Below, one piece after another: positions 25,744 to 34,491 of a stretch of DNA of 64,000 nucleotides. The stretch is from Collinsella aerofaciens (GTDB lineage Bacteria; Actinomycetota; Coriobacteriia; Coriobacteriales; Coriobacteriaceae). The notes beneath the pieces were generated by a model, which saw only the letters and a program-made list of their open reading frames with translations, made no database searches and had not been told where the DNA came from. The DNA lies in the NCBI GenBank assembly GCA_008680965.1, contig NAKE01000001.1, positions 1,488,001 to 1,552,000 on the forward strand, written 5' to 3'. The first letter of the stretch is position 1. Every line of letters begins with the position of its first letter. A program made the position numbers and the translations under genes.

Positions 25744-26601
25744 ATGTCCGATAGCAGCAAGAGCGCACTCTCCCTTATTAGTATGCACAGGGGGTACAGC
25801 GAGTCCGAGCAGCGCATTGTCGACTATATCCTAGAGCACCAGTCCGAGGCCCCGCGTCTGACAGCCGCCCAGCTTTCGCGCGCCGCTGCAACCTCCGAGG
25901 CAACCGTCTCGCGCTTCTGCCGCAAACTGGGTTTTGGCAGTTTTCGCAGTTTCCAGTTTTCACTAGCGCGCGATCTGGAAAGCCAGCGCAATGAAGGCCT
26001 CACCGACGAGGTCTCGCTCGACAATATGGAGCAGAGCCTCAAGAATATTCTCGCTGCCAAGGTCAGCGAACTCAATGCGACTATCGATGGCATTGATCAC
26101 GACACGTTGGCAGCCGTCGTGCACGCGTTTAAGAACGCAGGGGCTATCGAGTTTGCTGCCGTAGGCAACACCAACGCCGTCGCGCTCGACGCGACGTTTA
26201 AGTTTTCGCAGCTGGGCCTTCGCTGTATGGCAAGCACCATCAGCGAGACCTCGATTGGTTTTGCGCTTACGCTGCGCCCCGGAGATGTCATCGTGCTGAT
26301 CTCGAACTCCGGCAAGTCGCGTCGACTGAATCGCATGGCAAAAGCGGCTCGCGGCTGTGGCGCCACCGTTGTCGTCATCAGCAGCGACAGCAAGTCCCCG
26401 CTTGCTCGCCTGGCCGACTACACCTTTAATACTGTGAACCACGAGGCACTGCTCACCACGGGCGACTTTGCGTTCTCCAAGATGAGTGCCACGATGATCA
26501 TCGAGGTTATCTACAACTTCCTGCTGCCCGAGATTGAAGACGCCCGCGAGCATATCAGCTACTACGAGGAGCTCATCCAGCCGGATAAGGTCGTGGAGTA
26601 G
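25744..26601 (+). CDS. RpiR/MurR-family sugar-phosphate-responsive regulator
   Basis: Probable regulator of the divergent fruA. The 285 residues have an N-terminal helix-turn-helix (ATSEATVSRFCRKLGFGSFR, residues about 45-65) and a C-terminal SIS domain that would bind a sugar phosphate (VGNTNAVALDATFKF, LISNSGKSRRLNRMAKAA). AGGAG lies seven bases before the ATG at 25744; the frame opens 27 codons earlier with no ribosome site. It converges on recN, with a shared terminator region between them. Activator or repressor mode cannot be told. Confidence 0.88.
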   Translation: MSDSSKSALSLISMHRGYSESEQRIVDYILEHQSEAPRLTAAQLSRAAATSEATVSRFCRKLGFGSFRSFQFSLARDLESQRNEGLTDEVSLDNMEQSLKNILAAKVSELNATIDGIDHDTLAAVVHAFKNAGAIEFAAVGNTNAVALDATFKFSQLGLRCMASTISETSIGFALTLRPGDVIVLISNSGKSRRLNRMAKAARGCGATVVVISSDSKSPLARLADYTFNTVNHEALLTTGDFAFSKMSATMIIEVIYNFLLPEIEDAREHISYYEELIQPDKVVE

Positions 26602-26634
26602 GTTTTATCAGGGGACGTTATGTACCATTCCGAT

Positions 26635-26786
26635 AAAACTATGCCGGTTTACTACGATGAAATCGGAATATGCGACCACATCGTGTTTTAAAAGAAAACC
26701 GCAGGGGTTCTACCTGCGGTTTTCTTTTTACAATTTTAGCTGTGCTCGAGCTACGCCGATTCATCGTAGTAAACCGACATAGTTTT
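26635..26786. repeat. Inverted-repeat element around a terminator (MITE-like)
   Basis: Arms of about 31 bases at 26635-26666 and 26756-26786 are inverted repeats with one mismatch and one indel (shared core CGGTTTACTACGATGA). Between them lies a terminator and AT-rich sequence. No coding frame or clear target duplication was found. It fills the gap between the converging rpiR and recN genes. Confidence 0.8.
26690..26729. terminator. Bidirectional terminator between rpiR and recN
   Basis: GAAAACCGCAGG and CCTGCGGTTTTC form a 12-base stem with A-runs before and T-runs after. It can act for both convergent genes. Confidence 0.9.
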
Positions 26787-26863
26787 TGACGGTCGGGCCA
26801 GACAAGCAAGTGGCGGTGCAACAATTGCTGATATTTTGTCCCCGTCAACACTGTCGGCTCGTT

Positions 26864-28492
26864 CTAACCTCGAGCCTCTTCCAGCATCTGCTTGGCGTGT
26901 GCCAGGCTTGCCTCCGATTGATCGCCGCTCAGCATGCGGGCGATCTCTGCGATGCGGGCGTCCCCGGCCACCTCATCCAGATGCGTCTGGGGAACGTCGC
27001 CGGGCTCTTTACTTACCACGTAGTGCTTATCGGCCATGACGGCGACCTGCGCCAGGTGGGTTACGACAATCACCTGATGCGTAGCGGCGAGATCTGCCAG
27101 CACGCTCGCGAGGGCACGTGCGGTAGAGCCGCCGACACCTGCATCGACCTCGTCGAACACCAGCGTATCCACGCCGTCCGCGTTACCGAGAACGACCTTG
27201 CTCGCCAGCATGACGCGGCTCAGCTCGCCGCCCGACGCAATGCGGCGCAGGGGGCGCGGCGTCAATCCGGCACCACTGCGATACAAAAGCTCATAGCTCG
27301 AAGGCCCCGCCAGCGTCCATTCGGCACGCGGAAGATCGCGCGACTCCCAAACGAGCTCGGCGTCGCCCATCTCCAGGCGCGCCATCTGACGGCCAACCTC
27401 GTGGCAAAAGCGAGGGGCTGCGGTATTCCGCACGCGTTTAAGCGCCTTGGCAGCAGCAAAAAGCTCGCGTTCGGCACACCCGAGCGCCTCGCGAGCCTTC
27501 TTGATCCGCTCATCACCATCATCGACCAGCGACAACAGCTCTTGTGAGCGGTCGCGCATGGCAAAGACATCGTCCATGGTGGGCCCCCACTGACGCAGTA
27601 GGGCCTTAAGATCGGAATAGCGCTCGCGCATACGAGCCAGCTCGCGCGGATCGAAGGCGACCCCATCGCGATAGGTGCGCAGCTCGTTGGCACAATCCTC
27701 AAGCGAGATACAGGCATCCGAAAGCGCATCGGCGATATCACCCAGCTTGCGGTCGACGGCCGCCATGCGGGAAAGCTCCGCCACGGCACTGTTCACGGCA
27801 TCGAGCGCTCCCCCTTCAGCTGCAAGCGATGCATGGGCATCGTTGGCCGTGGCCACCAACACCTCAGCATGCTCGGAGCGCGGCAGCAGCTCCTCGAGCT
27901 CCTCATACTCACCCGGCTTGGGGTCGACATCGGCGATGCGCTCCAGGGCGAAGCGCGCCTCCTCAACGCGACTCCCCTGCGCACGCGAGGCCTCTTCGAC
28001 GCGACGGACCTCCTTGGCAGCCGCACGCGATGCCTTAAAGCAAGCACGGTAGTGCTCGAGCGCCTCGAGTGCCGGGCGCCCTGCCCAGGCATCGACCATG
28101 GCAACATGATGCGCCGGGTCGAGCAGGCGCTGGTGCTCGTGCTGACCGCAAAGATCCATCATCACACCGACGCGCTCCGAAAGTTCGCGCACGCTGGCGA
28201 TGCGGCCGTCAATTTTTACGCGGCTGCGGCCCTCGGCAGAAAGGCTGCGCCGCACGGTGACGCCCTCCGTGTCATGCGGGCCATCAAACAGGCGCGCCTC
28301 GACGCTGGCAAGTGCCTCGCCCTCGCGCACCGTCGACGAATCCGCGCGCTCGCCCAAAATGAGCTTGAGTGCCGAGAGCAGCGCGGTCTTACCGGCGCCG
28401 GTTTCTCCAGTCAGAACCGTTAGACCCGTGCTCGGAACCAACGTCGCCTCGCGAATGAGTGCAATGTTGGAAACCAGCAGCTCATCGATCAT
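26864..28492 (-). CDS. recN: DNA repair protein RecN
   Basis: SMC-like ATPase for double-strand break repair. The 542 residues hold Walker A TGETGAGKT near residue 33, a central coiled coil (about 155-370), the signature ASGGELSRVMLA and Walker B DTLVFDEVDAGVGG. The start overlaps the nadK end by 11 bases, so it is coupled. It is the last gene of the efp-to-recN run and ends just before the palindromic element. No LexA-type box was recognised upstream, because the promoter is far away. Confidence 0.95.
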   Translation of the reverse strand: MIDELLVSNIALIREATLVPSTGLTVLTGETGAGKTALLSALKLILGERADSSTVREGEALASVEARLFDGPHDTEGVTVRRSLSAEGRSRVKIDGRIASVRELSERVGVMMDLCGQHEHQRLLDPAHHVAMVDAWAGRPALEALEHYRACFKASRAAAKEVRRVEEASRAQGSRVEEARFALERIADVDPKPGEYEELEELLPRSEHAEVLVATANDAHASLAAEGGALDAVNSAVAELSRMAAVDRKLGDIADALSDACISLEDCANELRTYRDGVAFDPRELARMRERYSDLKALLRQWGPTMDDVFAMRDRSQELLSLVDDGDERIKKAREALGCAERELFAAAKALKRVRNTAAPRFCHEVGRQMARLEMGDAELVWESRDLPRAEWTLAGPSSYELLYRSGAGLTPRPLRRIASGGELSRVMLASKVVLGNADGVDTLVFDEVDAGVGGSTARALASVLADLAATHQVIVVTHLAQVAVMADKHYVVSKEPGDVPQTHLDEVAGDARIAEIARMLSGDQSEASLAHAKQMLEEARG

Positions 28493-29342
28493 GACGCACT
28501 CCGTAGAACACGCGGCTCACCGAGTTATAGAAACTCTCGGGACCATAATCAAGCAGCAGCACATCGCCGGGACCACGGCGCACAGCCACGCTCTCGACCG
28601 TGCCATCGCAGGTAATAAACTGTCCATCGATGGCGATCGCCGGAACGCTCGGGCGGTCATCGGACATAAAGATCTCCACGACATCGCTCGGCGAGGTCAA
28701 AAAAGCGCGAGCCTGAATGGTATGCGGAGCGATGGGCACACAGACCATGCCCGTGTAATCGGGGCTGACAATGGGGCCGCCGGCGGAAAGCGCGTAGCCG
28801 GTAGAGCCGGTCGCCGTCGAAACGACCACGCCGTCACCGCGCAGGCGGTCGATATGATGGCCGGACACCGTGATGTCAAATTCGACCATATCGGACAGGG
28901 GCCCGCGCGTAAGCGCCATATCGTTGAGGGCAAACGTGCGCACAACATCCTTCGTGCCGTCTTCGCGAACCGAAACAATATCGGCGGCGATGGTGGCACG
29001 GCGGCTCACATGGAGCTCGCCGGACAGGGCATCGCTCACGACCTGCAAAATGTCGCGCTCCTCGGGGCTCGCGGCCGTCAAAAAACCCAAATGACCATAG
29101 GAAAGACCCAAAATGGGAATCTCACGGTAGTTGAGAATGCGGGCGGCACGCAGCAGCGTGCCGTCGCCGCCGAGCGTAATAACCAAGTCGGCATCGTCAA
29201 CATCGGGCGCGCTCTGGATCTTGGAGCGCTGATCGGCAGCCCATGCGACCTCGTAGCCCTGGCGCGAAAGCCAAAGCTCGAGCATCAGGCCGCTCTCGAC
29301 CGCCTCTTGCTTGTAGTAATTGGGAACCAGAAAGACCTTCAT
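28482..29342 (-). CDS. nadK: NAD kinase
   Basis: Makes NADP from NAD. The 286-residue protein has the GGDGT motif at residues 58-62 (ITLGGDGTLL), the NE-type segment ALNDMAL, and the glycine-rich STATGSTGYALSAGGPIV. Its ATG overlaps the tlyA stop as ATGA and its own 3' end overlaps recN. The tlyA-nadK-recN order is typical of Gram-positive genomes. Confidence 0.96.
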   Translation of the reverse strand: MKVFLVPNYYKQEAVESGLMLELWLSRQGYEVAWAADQRSKIQSAPDVDDADLVITLGGDGTLLRAARILNYREIPILGLSYGHLGFLTAASPEERDILQVVSDALSGELHVSRRATIAADIVSVREDGTKDVVRTFALNDMALTRGPLSDMVEFDITVSGHHIDRLRGDGVVVSTATGSTGYALSAGGPIVSPDYTGMVCVPIAPHTIQARAFLTSPSDVVEIFMSDDRPSVPAIAIDGQFITCDGTVESVAVRRGPGDVLLLDYGPESFYNSVSRVFYGVRHDR

Positions 29343-30151
29343 AGCGTTGCAGCTTTCTCGCTCAAAACCGATACCTGGGATTGCAACTCAGCCTCGGCGC
29401 GCTCGCCGGGCGCAAACCTCGTGCCGTACAAGAAAAACTCAACGTTGCCCTTGGCGCCGTGGATGGGCGACACGCACACGTCGAGCGGGAACAGGCCCTT
29501 GGCGGCAAAAAGCTCGATCGCCGCCGTGAGCGTATCGCGACGGACGGCGGGGTCGGTCACGATACCGCCCTCGCCCACCAGCGCAGCCGGCGCCTCAAAC
29601 TGGGGTTTTACGAGCGTGCAAAACGAACCCGAAGGCTTCAGGCACGCCAGCACGGCGTCGATGATATTCGCGATACTCGTAAACGACACGTCGCAGACAG
29701 CCAAGTCGATAGAGCCGCCATAGCCGAGCTCGGGCAGCTGCGTCACGTTGGTGCGCTCGTGGAGCGTCACGCGCTCGTCTTGGCGAAGCGACCAATCAAA
29801 CTGAGCGCGACCCACATCGACCGAAACGACTGTGGCGGCGCCGCGCTTGAGCAGGCAATCGGTAAAGCCGCCCGTGGAGCATCCCACATCGAGGCAGGCA
29901 AGGCCCGTGGGATCGATACAAAACGCATCGAGCGCGCCCTCGAGCTTGAGCCCGCCGCGCCCAACGTAGGGAATACGACCCTTCACGTGCAACGGCAGGC
30001 CCGGCGTCACCTTAAGGCCCGGTGAGGTCAAACGCTCGCCGCCACTCGAGACCAAGCCGGCCATAAGAGTGCGAAGGGCATCCGCGCGATCGGCGCAGAT
30101 GCCCTGTGAAATCAGTTCGTCATCGAGACGCACACGTTTCATGAATGCCAT
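29339..30151 (-). CDS. tlyA: TlyA-family rRNA 2'-O-methyltransferase
   Basis: Predicted 16S/23S rRNA ribose methyltransferase. The 270 residues have an N-terminal S4 RNA-binding domain (MKRVRLDDELISQG) and an FtsJ-like domain with the SAM motif CLDVGCSTGGFTDCLLKRG. The catalytic tetrad can be read in KGRIPYVGRGGLKLEG, DVGRAQ, and KPQFE. The start may be ATG 30151, which overlaps the xseB stop as TGATG, or ATG 30142 (MKRVRL); no good ribosome site separates them. Members also bind or lyse membranes when overexpressed; that is not implied here. Confidence 0.9.
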   Translation of the reverse strand: MAFMKRVRLDDELISQGICADRADALRTLMAGLVSSGGERLTSPGLKVTPGLPLHVKGRIPYVGRGGLKLEGALDAFCIDPTGLACLDVGCSTGGFTDCLLKRGAATVVSVDVGRAQFDWSLRQDERVTLHERTNVTQLPELGYGGSIDLAVCDVSFTSIANIIDAVLACLKPSGSFCTLVKPQFEAPAALVGEGGIVTDPAVRRDTLTAAIELFAAKGLFPLDVCVSPIHGAKGNVEFFLYGTRFAPGERAEAELQSQVSVLSEKAATL

Positions 30152-30417
30152 CAACCATTCGTATCCGGAGACGCGGCCTGGCTATCCTGGGATTCGTTTG
30201 CCGCATCCTCATCGTATTCCTGCTCGAGCTTATCGGCCTCACGAGGCGTTAACTCAAACTTATCGACCATATCGACCGCACGGGAGCCCAGCTCGATCGC
30301 CTCGTCAAACAGATCGAGCGAACGCTCCAGGGACGTATCCTTGGAGCGAACGGTCGCGATAATCTGGTCCAAGCGGTTCGAGATCTCGTCGAAGTTGCGG
30401 ACGGAACCCTCTGGCAT
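30151..30417 (-). CDS. xseB: Exodeoxyribonuclease VII small subunit
   Basis: Small helical subunit of ExoVII, which degrades single-stranded DNA. The 88 residues show the conserved FDEISNRLDQI and LERSLDLFDEAIELG, followed by an acidic, non-conserved tail. It starts three bases after the nusB stop. The large subunit gene xseA, usually directly upstream, is not here; nusB takes its place, so xseA must be elsewhere or lost. Confidence 0.88.
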   Translation of the reverse strand: MPEGSVRNFDEISNRLDQIIATVRSKDTSLERSLDLFDEAIELGSRAVDMVDKFELTPREADKLEQEYDEDAANESQDSQAASPDTNG

Positions 30418-30419
30418 GG

Positions 30420-31004
30420 CTACTCCTTGACGGTACCGGTCTCGGCCTCGGCGACCTCGGCATCCTCGTCGAGAACGCCGGCCGCAGCCTGAGCGGCGGC
30501 AACCTTGGCGGCAGCCTCGGCGGCCTGGGCCTCCTCGCGGGCACGGTCCTCGGCCAGTAGCTCCTGATAGAGGTCCTCGCCCGGCAGCTCCTCGCTACGA
30601 GCGATCTTGCCCAGCACGCCGTTGACAAACGACGCGGACTGGTCGGTGCCATAGGCCTTGGCAAGCTCGACAGCCTCGTTGATCACGATGGCATCCGAGA
30701 CCTCCTCGTCGGTGAGGAAGCACATCTCATAGACGGCGATGCGCAGCAGATTGCGATCGGCACCGGGCATGCGCATAAGATCCCAGTTCTTGGCGACGGA
30801 GCGCAGGGCGCAGTCGATGCGGTCGATGTGCTCGTAGGCACCGCGGCACAGCTCCAGCGCGTAGGGGTCGAGGGGACCCTTCGAGATCAGGAAATCGCCC
30901 TCGAGGACGCACTCGAGCGGGCTGTCCGTGGCCTCGGCCTGGAACAGCAGCTGCAGCGCCTGACTGCGGGCAAGCGTACGCCCGCGATAAACCTTAAGGC
31001 TCAA
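30420..31004 (-). CDS. nusB: Transcription antitermination factor NusB
   Basis: RNA-binding factor for rRNA antitermination. The 194 residues start with a TTG codon (MSLKVYRGRTLARSQALQLLF): GGAG lies six bases ahead and no ATG fits. The helical NusB core ends near residue 148 (INEAVELAKAYG, FVNGVLGKIA), and about 45 Ala/Glu-rich residues are appended, longer than the usual 140-residue protein. It lies directly after the Asp23 gene. Confidence 0.93.
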   Translation of the reverse strand: MSLKVYRGRTLARSQALQLLFQAEATDSPLECVLEGDFLISKGPLDPYALELCRGAYEHIDRIDCALRSVAKNWDLMRMPGADRNLLRIAVYEMCFLTDEEVSDAIVINEAVELAKAYGTDQSASFVNGVLGKIARSEELPGEDLYQELLAEDRAREEAQAAEAAAKVAAAQAAAGVLDEDAEVAEAETGTVKE

Positions 31005-31007
31005 AGG

Positions 31008-31370
31008 TTACTCCTTGGGGAAAACGAGGCCGTCGATGCAAACGTCAACGCGCTCGACCTCGACGCCCACCTGGGCGTCGATGGCGGCAACCACGGCGGC
31101 GCGAACAGCCTCGGCGAGTTTCTTGAACGGATAGCCAAAGAACACCACGACGCGCACGGTAAGCGCGAGCTTGTCGCCGATGACCTCGGCCTCGACCGCC
31201 GGCTCGGAAGCCGGGGCCTTGGACGAAAGCATCATGGAGACAAGGTTGGTGGCAAGGTCCTTGACGCCCACGGAGGCGATGCCCTCGACATCCGTGACGG
31301 CGCGCGAGACGATGGCGGTCAGAACATCGGGCGAAATGCCGATGCCGTCAATCTTGATTTCCTGGGGCAT
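31008..31370 (-). CDS. Asp23/Gls24 family protein
   Basis: A 120-residue cytosolic protein of the alkaline-shock Asp23 family, often found beside nusB in Gram-positives. The conserved run is VTDVEGIASVG, followed by TVRVVVFFGYPF and VEVERVDVCIDGLVF. AGGAGG lies six bases before the ATG. In staphylococci Asp23 binds the membrane through an anchor; no anchor is seen here. Its precise role is unknown. Confidence 0.88.
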   Translation of the reverse strand: MPQEIKIDGIGISPDVLTAIVSRAVTDVEGIASVGVKDLATNLVSMMLSSKAPASEPAVEAEVIGDKLALTVRVVVFFGYPFKKLAEAVRAAVVAAIDAQVGVEVERVDVCIDGLVFPKE

Positions 31371-31394
31371 GAGTCCTCCTAGAAGAGATGGTTG

Positions 31395-31958
31395 CTAGAC
31401 GCGGGAGACGAACTTGCCGTCGCGGGTGTCAACCTTAATGACCTCGCCCTCGTTGAGGTACATGGGGACCTGGATGACAGCGCCGGTGTCGATGGTGGCC
31501 GGCTTGGTGGAACCCTGGACGGTATCGCCCTTGAAGCCCGGGTCGGTCTGGACGATGGTGGTCTCGATGAACATCGGCGGGGTCACGCCCATGAGCTCGT
31601 CGTCGGCGAAGAGCAGCTGGCAGGTGTCATTCTCGCGCAGCCACTTGGCGTTCTCGCCCACCATATCCTCGGGAACGGGAACCTGCTCGTAGGACTCGTT
31701 ATCCATGAAGATGTAGTCGGCGCCGTCGTTGTAGAGGTACTGGAACTCACGGGTGGTGAGCATGACGCTCTCGAACTTGGTGCCGGCGTTGCAGGTGTTC
31801 TCGACGACGCGGCCGCTCTTGATGTCGCGGGTCTTGTAGCGCACGAAAGCGCCGCCCTTGCCCGGCTTGACGTGCTGGAACTCGACGATGGTGTAGACCT
31901 TGTCCTTAATGCGGAGACCGAGGCCGTTCTTGAAGTCGGCAGTAGAGATAGTAGGCAT
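31395..31958 (-). CDS. efp: Elongation factor P
   Basis: Rescues ribosomes stalled at polyproline. The 187 residues form the three-domain EF-P, starting with the KOW-like domain and its loop KPGKGGAFVR, where Lys34 is the modified position in other species. No modifying enzyme (EpmA or deoxyrhamnosyl type) is in the window, so the modification is unknown. AAAGG precedes the ATG. The proline-rich tails of the transpeptidase and MltG encoded nearby are plausible clients. It opens the run down to recN. Confidence 0.96.
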   Translation of the reverse strand: MPTISTADFKNGLGLRIKDKVYTIVEFQHVKPGKGGAFVRYKTRDIKSGRVVENTCNAGTKFESVMLTTREFQYLYNDGADYIFMDNESYEQVPVPEDMVGENAKWLRENDTCQLLFADDELMGVTPPMFIETTIVQTDPGFKGDTVQGSTKPATIDTGAVIQVPMYLNEGEVIKVDTRDGKFVSRV

Positions 31959-32015
31959 AGCGACCTTTCTTGTTATTGGCTAGACGCACAAACGTCCAAA
32001 TTACATACGAGCGAA

Positions 32016-32021
32016 ATTATA
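32016..32021 (-). promoter_or_regulatory. Candidate -10 of the efp operon
   Basis: TATAAT on the minus strand, 57 bases before the efp start and just after the peptidase terminator. The -35 region is poor. Confidence 0.4.
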
Positions 32022-32052
32022 CACTTGCAGACGGCGGCTGCGGCGAGCGCAT

Positions 32053-32095
32053 AAAAAGAGAACGCGGGACGCCCGAATCGATCCGGACGCCCCGC
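32053..32095 (-). terminator. Terminator after the M24 peptidase gene
   Basis: On the minus strand a 14-base stem (GCGGGGCGTCCGGA with TTCGGGCGTCCCGC, three G-T pairs) is followed after six bases by CTTTTTAT. Confidence 0.8.
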
Positions 32096-32118
32096 CTCCA
32101 AAAACCCAAATGGATGGT

Positions 32119-33249
32119 TTAGCAATCGATAATATGCAGGTCGTGCGGGGTCTTGGTGAAGGGCTCATAGCCGTTCTCGGTGACGACGCCGTAGTCCTCC
32201 AGGCGCACGCCGCCCACGCCGGGCAGGTAGACGCCGGGCTCCATGGTGATAACCGAGCCGACCTCGATGATATTCTTGCTGCGGTTGAAGTTAGGCAGCT
32301 CGTGGATGTCGATGCCCACGCCGTGGCCCAGACCATGGTTGTAGCGATCGCCATAGCCGGCATCGCCGATAATCTTCTTGGAAAGCTTGAAAATGTCGTT
32401 GCCCTCGACGCCCGGATGGATAGCGGCGACGCACTCCTCATGGGTGCGGCGCACGAGCGCGTACAGGTCGAGCTGCTCCTGGGTGGGCTCGCCCATCACG
32501 ACGGTGCGCGTCATGTCGGAGCGGTAGTCACAGTAGCCCGCACCGTAATCCATGAGGACAAAGTCGCCCTTCTCGATCACGCGGTCGCTCGGGACGGCAT
32601 GCGGATTGGCGGTGTTGGGACCGCTCGCGACGATGGAGCCAAAGGCCAGGCTGTCGGCGCCGTTGGCGAACATAAAGTTCTCGAGCTCGTTGCGGACCTG
32701 TTTCTCGGTCATACCGGGCTTAATAAAGCCGAGCATGTGCTGGAAGGCGGCATCGGTGATCGACTGCGCATGGCGCATGAGCTCGATCTCCTCGGCATCC
32801 TTTATGGCACGCATCTTGCGGATGTCGTCATGCATCAGCGGCAGCATGCAGGCAATGGAGCGGTCCTCCAGACCACGCTGAATACCCTGGTAGAAGTTAA
32901 TCTGCATGTCATCCTCGACGGCGCAGACACGGCATTTGTTGGCCGCAATCTTGCCGGCGACCCAGCCGGGGATGGTGCCCTCGTCCATGTCGTAGACCCA
33001 GGGGCTGCAGGCGGGCGTGTTCTCCTCAAAACTGTTGAGATAGCGCGAGTCGGTGTGGAACAGGCACTGATCGGCCGTAATAAACGCGGCGTGAGGGAAC
33101 TCGAAGGTGTAGTCGAAGACGCCCCTCACGCCCGTGAGCCAACGGAGGTTGGCCTCGTCGCGCACGACGATGGCGTCGTAGCCGCGCTCGGCCATCAGGG
33201 CACGGACACGCTCGATACGACCGGCAGGACCGGCAGCAAACTCAGACAT
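32119..33249 (-). CDS. Xaa-Pro aminopeptidase/dipeptidase (M24 family)
   Basis: Cytosolic metallopeptidase that removes residues before proline. The 376 residues have a creatinase-like N-terminal domain and the pita-bread fold with all five dinuclear metal ligands: Asp in LMDYGAG, Asp in RSDMTRT, His in LGHGVGIDIHE, Glu in TMEPGVY and Glu in RLEDYGVV. AAAGGA lies seven bases before the ATG at 33249. It directly precedes efp in transcription order, a common pairing, but a terminator separates them. Confidence 0.92.
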   Translation of the reverse strand: MSEFAAGPAGRIERVRALMAERGYDAIVVRDEANLRWLTGVRGVFDYTFEFPHAAFITADQCLFHTDSRYLNSFEENTPACSPWVYDMDEGTIPGWVAGKIAANKCRVCAVEDDMQINFYQGIQRGLEDRSIACMLPLMHDDIRKMRAIKDAEEIELMRHAQSITDAAFQHMLGFIKPGMTEKQVRNELENFMFANGADSLAFGSIVASGPNTANPHAVPSDRVIEKGDFVLMDYGAGYCDYRSDMTRTVVMGEPTQEQLDLYALVRRTHEECVAAIHPGVEGNDIFKLSKKIIGDAGYGDRYNHGLGHGVGIDIHELPNFNRSKNIIEVGSVITMEPGVYLPGVGGVRLEDYGVVTENGYEPFTKTPHDLHIIDC

Positions 33250-33346
33250 GCAGATTCCTTTCTTGTTGTCCTCATAAAAGCGGGACGGGTCCCGATCGAA
33301 AGACGGATTCGCACGCGATCCGCAACCGATTGAAAACCCGCACCTC

Positions 33347-33375
33347 AACATGATACGAAAGACGATGGATGTCAA
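33347..33375 (-). promoter_or_regulatory. Candidate promoter of the M24 peptidase
   Basis: TTGACA (33375-33370) and CATGTT (33352-33347) on the minus strand, 17 bases apart. The -35 box is perfect and the -10 poor. Confidence 0.35.
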
Positions 33376-33381
33376 TAAAAC

Positions 33382-34491
33382 TTAGAGAAGTTCTTTGCGA
33401 GAAGCCAAGTAGGCGTGAGCATGGCGCTCAAGAACCTCGTCCTCAACGCTCGTTAGACGAATGGCGCCGAGTGCCGCGGGCAGCGGCAACATGCTGCGGT
33501 TTGAGCGGGCGAACTGCTGCTTGCGGAACTCCTCGATAAACGCGGTGGGCTCCAGGTCGAAGGCAAGCTCCTCGATACCAAAGTCCTCCAGGCAGTCATC
33601 GACCTCAAAAACGTAATCGATATCGAAGTCGCAAGCATCATGGGCAACGCGCGCCTCAAAACGCATGCCCTCGGACAACAACTGGTAGGCAGGGATCTGC
33701 GAAGCGGCATCGCCCAAGCAGGCGCGCAGGGTACGCTCCCCCGTCTTACCAAAATCGAGCGCATGGCGGGCGCTCGGGTTCGTAGCCATCAGTACGTCCT
33801 TGCGGGCAGTCTGAGACCACTGCACGGCATTGACGAGCGCGACCTCCTCGCCCGCGAGAATCTCGGGGACGGTCTCAGTAAACTGATTCCAGCGGGACTT
33901 GCTGCTCGAAAGCATGGTGCCAACAAGTACCACATAGCCGAGCTTGAGGCCCTCGGGGTCCGCCTCGCGAACAAGGTCGAGGTCGCACACGACCAAGCCC
34001 GGCTCGGGACGGAACGCGATAGCGGGAAGTGCATTCGCCGACGAGGCGACGAGCGGCTTCATGGTCGTCGCGACCGTAAGCATGGCGTCGAACGTCGTCG
34101 GCAGCAAGGCGCACTCGGTGCGACCGCACCACTGATTGGCACACCAGCAAACGACCGAGCAGGTCACCGTGTCGCCGACAGCGACAATCAGGTCGTCGCA
34201 GGTAATGCCGTTAGCCGACAGGGCGCCAAAGACGGTATCGGCATCGGCCAGCATAGCGCCGGCAGGCGAAACCTCAAGCGAAAGCTGCGACACGGCAAAA
34301 CCGGCGTCGACCAGCGCATGCTCGACGACCTCGCCAAAACGCTCGGATGCGCCTTCGTTCCAAACCACCATCGCGCGTTTAGGCTTGCCCACAGCCGAGG
34401 CAAACATGCGCGGCAGCTCCTCGAACGCGCCCAATCCGACGCGGACATCGACACTGCGGTTTTGGAAATTGATAAGTTGACGGCGAATCAT
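33382..34491 (-). CDS. AroB-like protein, probably catalytically degenerate
   Basis: A 369-residue protein in the place of 3-dehydroquinate synthase, coupled to aroK by ATGA. The fold is recognisable from LIVAVGDTVTCSVVCW (where AroB has GGGVVGDxxGF), LLPTTFDAML, GLVVCDLDLV and LSEGMRFEARVA. The catalytic and zinc positions differ: GGKTGVN reads TTMKPLVA, the HTFGH histidines read KTGERT, and HGEAV reads AYQLL. Three-dehydroquinate synthesis therefore seems unlikely. It could be a pseudo-enzyme or have another role. The frame is intact, so it is under some selection. The assignment rests on pattern and position. Confidence 0.6.
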   Translation of the reverse strand: MIRRQLINFQNRSVDVRVGLGAFEELPRMFASAVGKPKRAMVVWNEGASERFGEVVEHALVDAGFAVSQLSLEVSPAGAMLADADTVFGALSANGITCDDLIVAVGDTVTCSVVCWCANQWCGRTECALLPTTFDAMLTVATTMKPLVASSANALPAIAFRPEPGLVVCDLDLVREADPEGLKLGYVVLVGTMLSSSKSRWNQFTETVPEILAGEEVALVNAVQWSQTARKDVLMATNPSARHALDFGKTGERTLRACLGDAASQIPAYQLLSEGMRFEARVAHDACDFDIDYVFEVDDCLEDFGIEELAFDLEPTAFIEEFRKQQFARSNRSMLPLPAALGAIRLTSVEDEVLERHAHAYLASRKELL

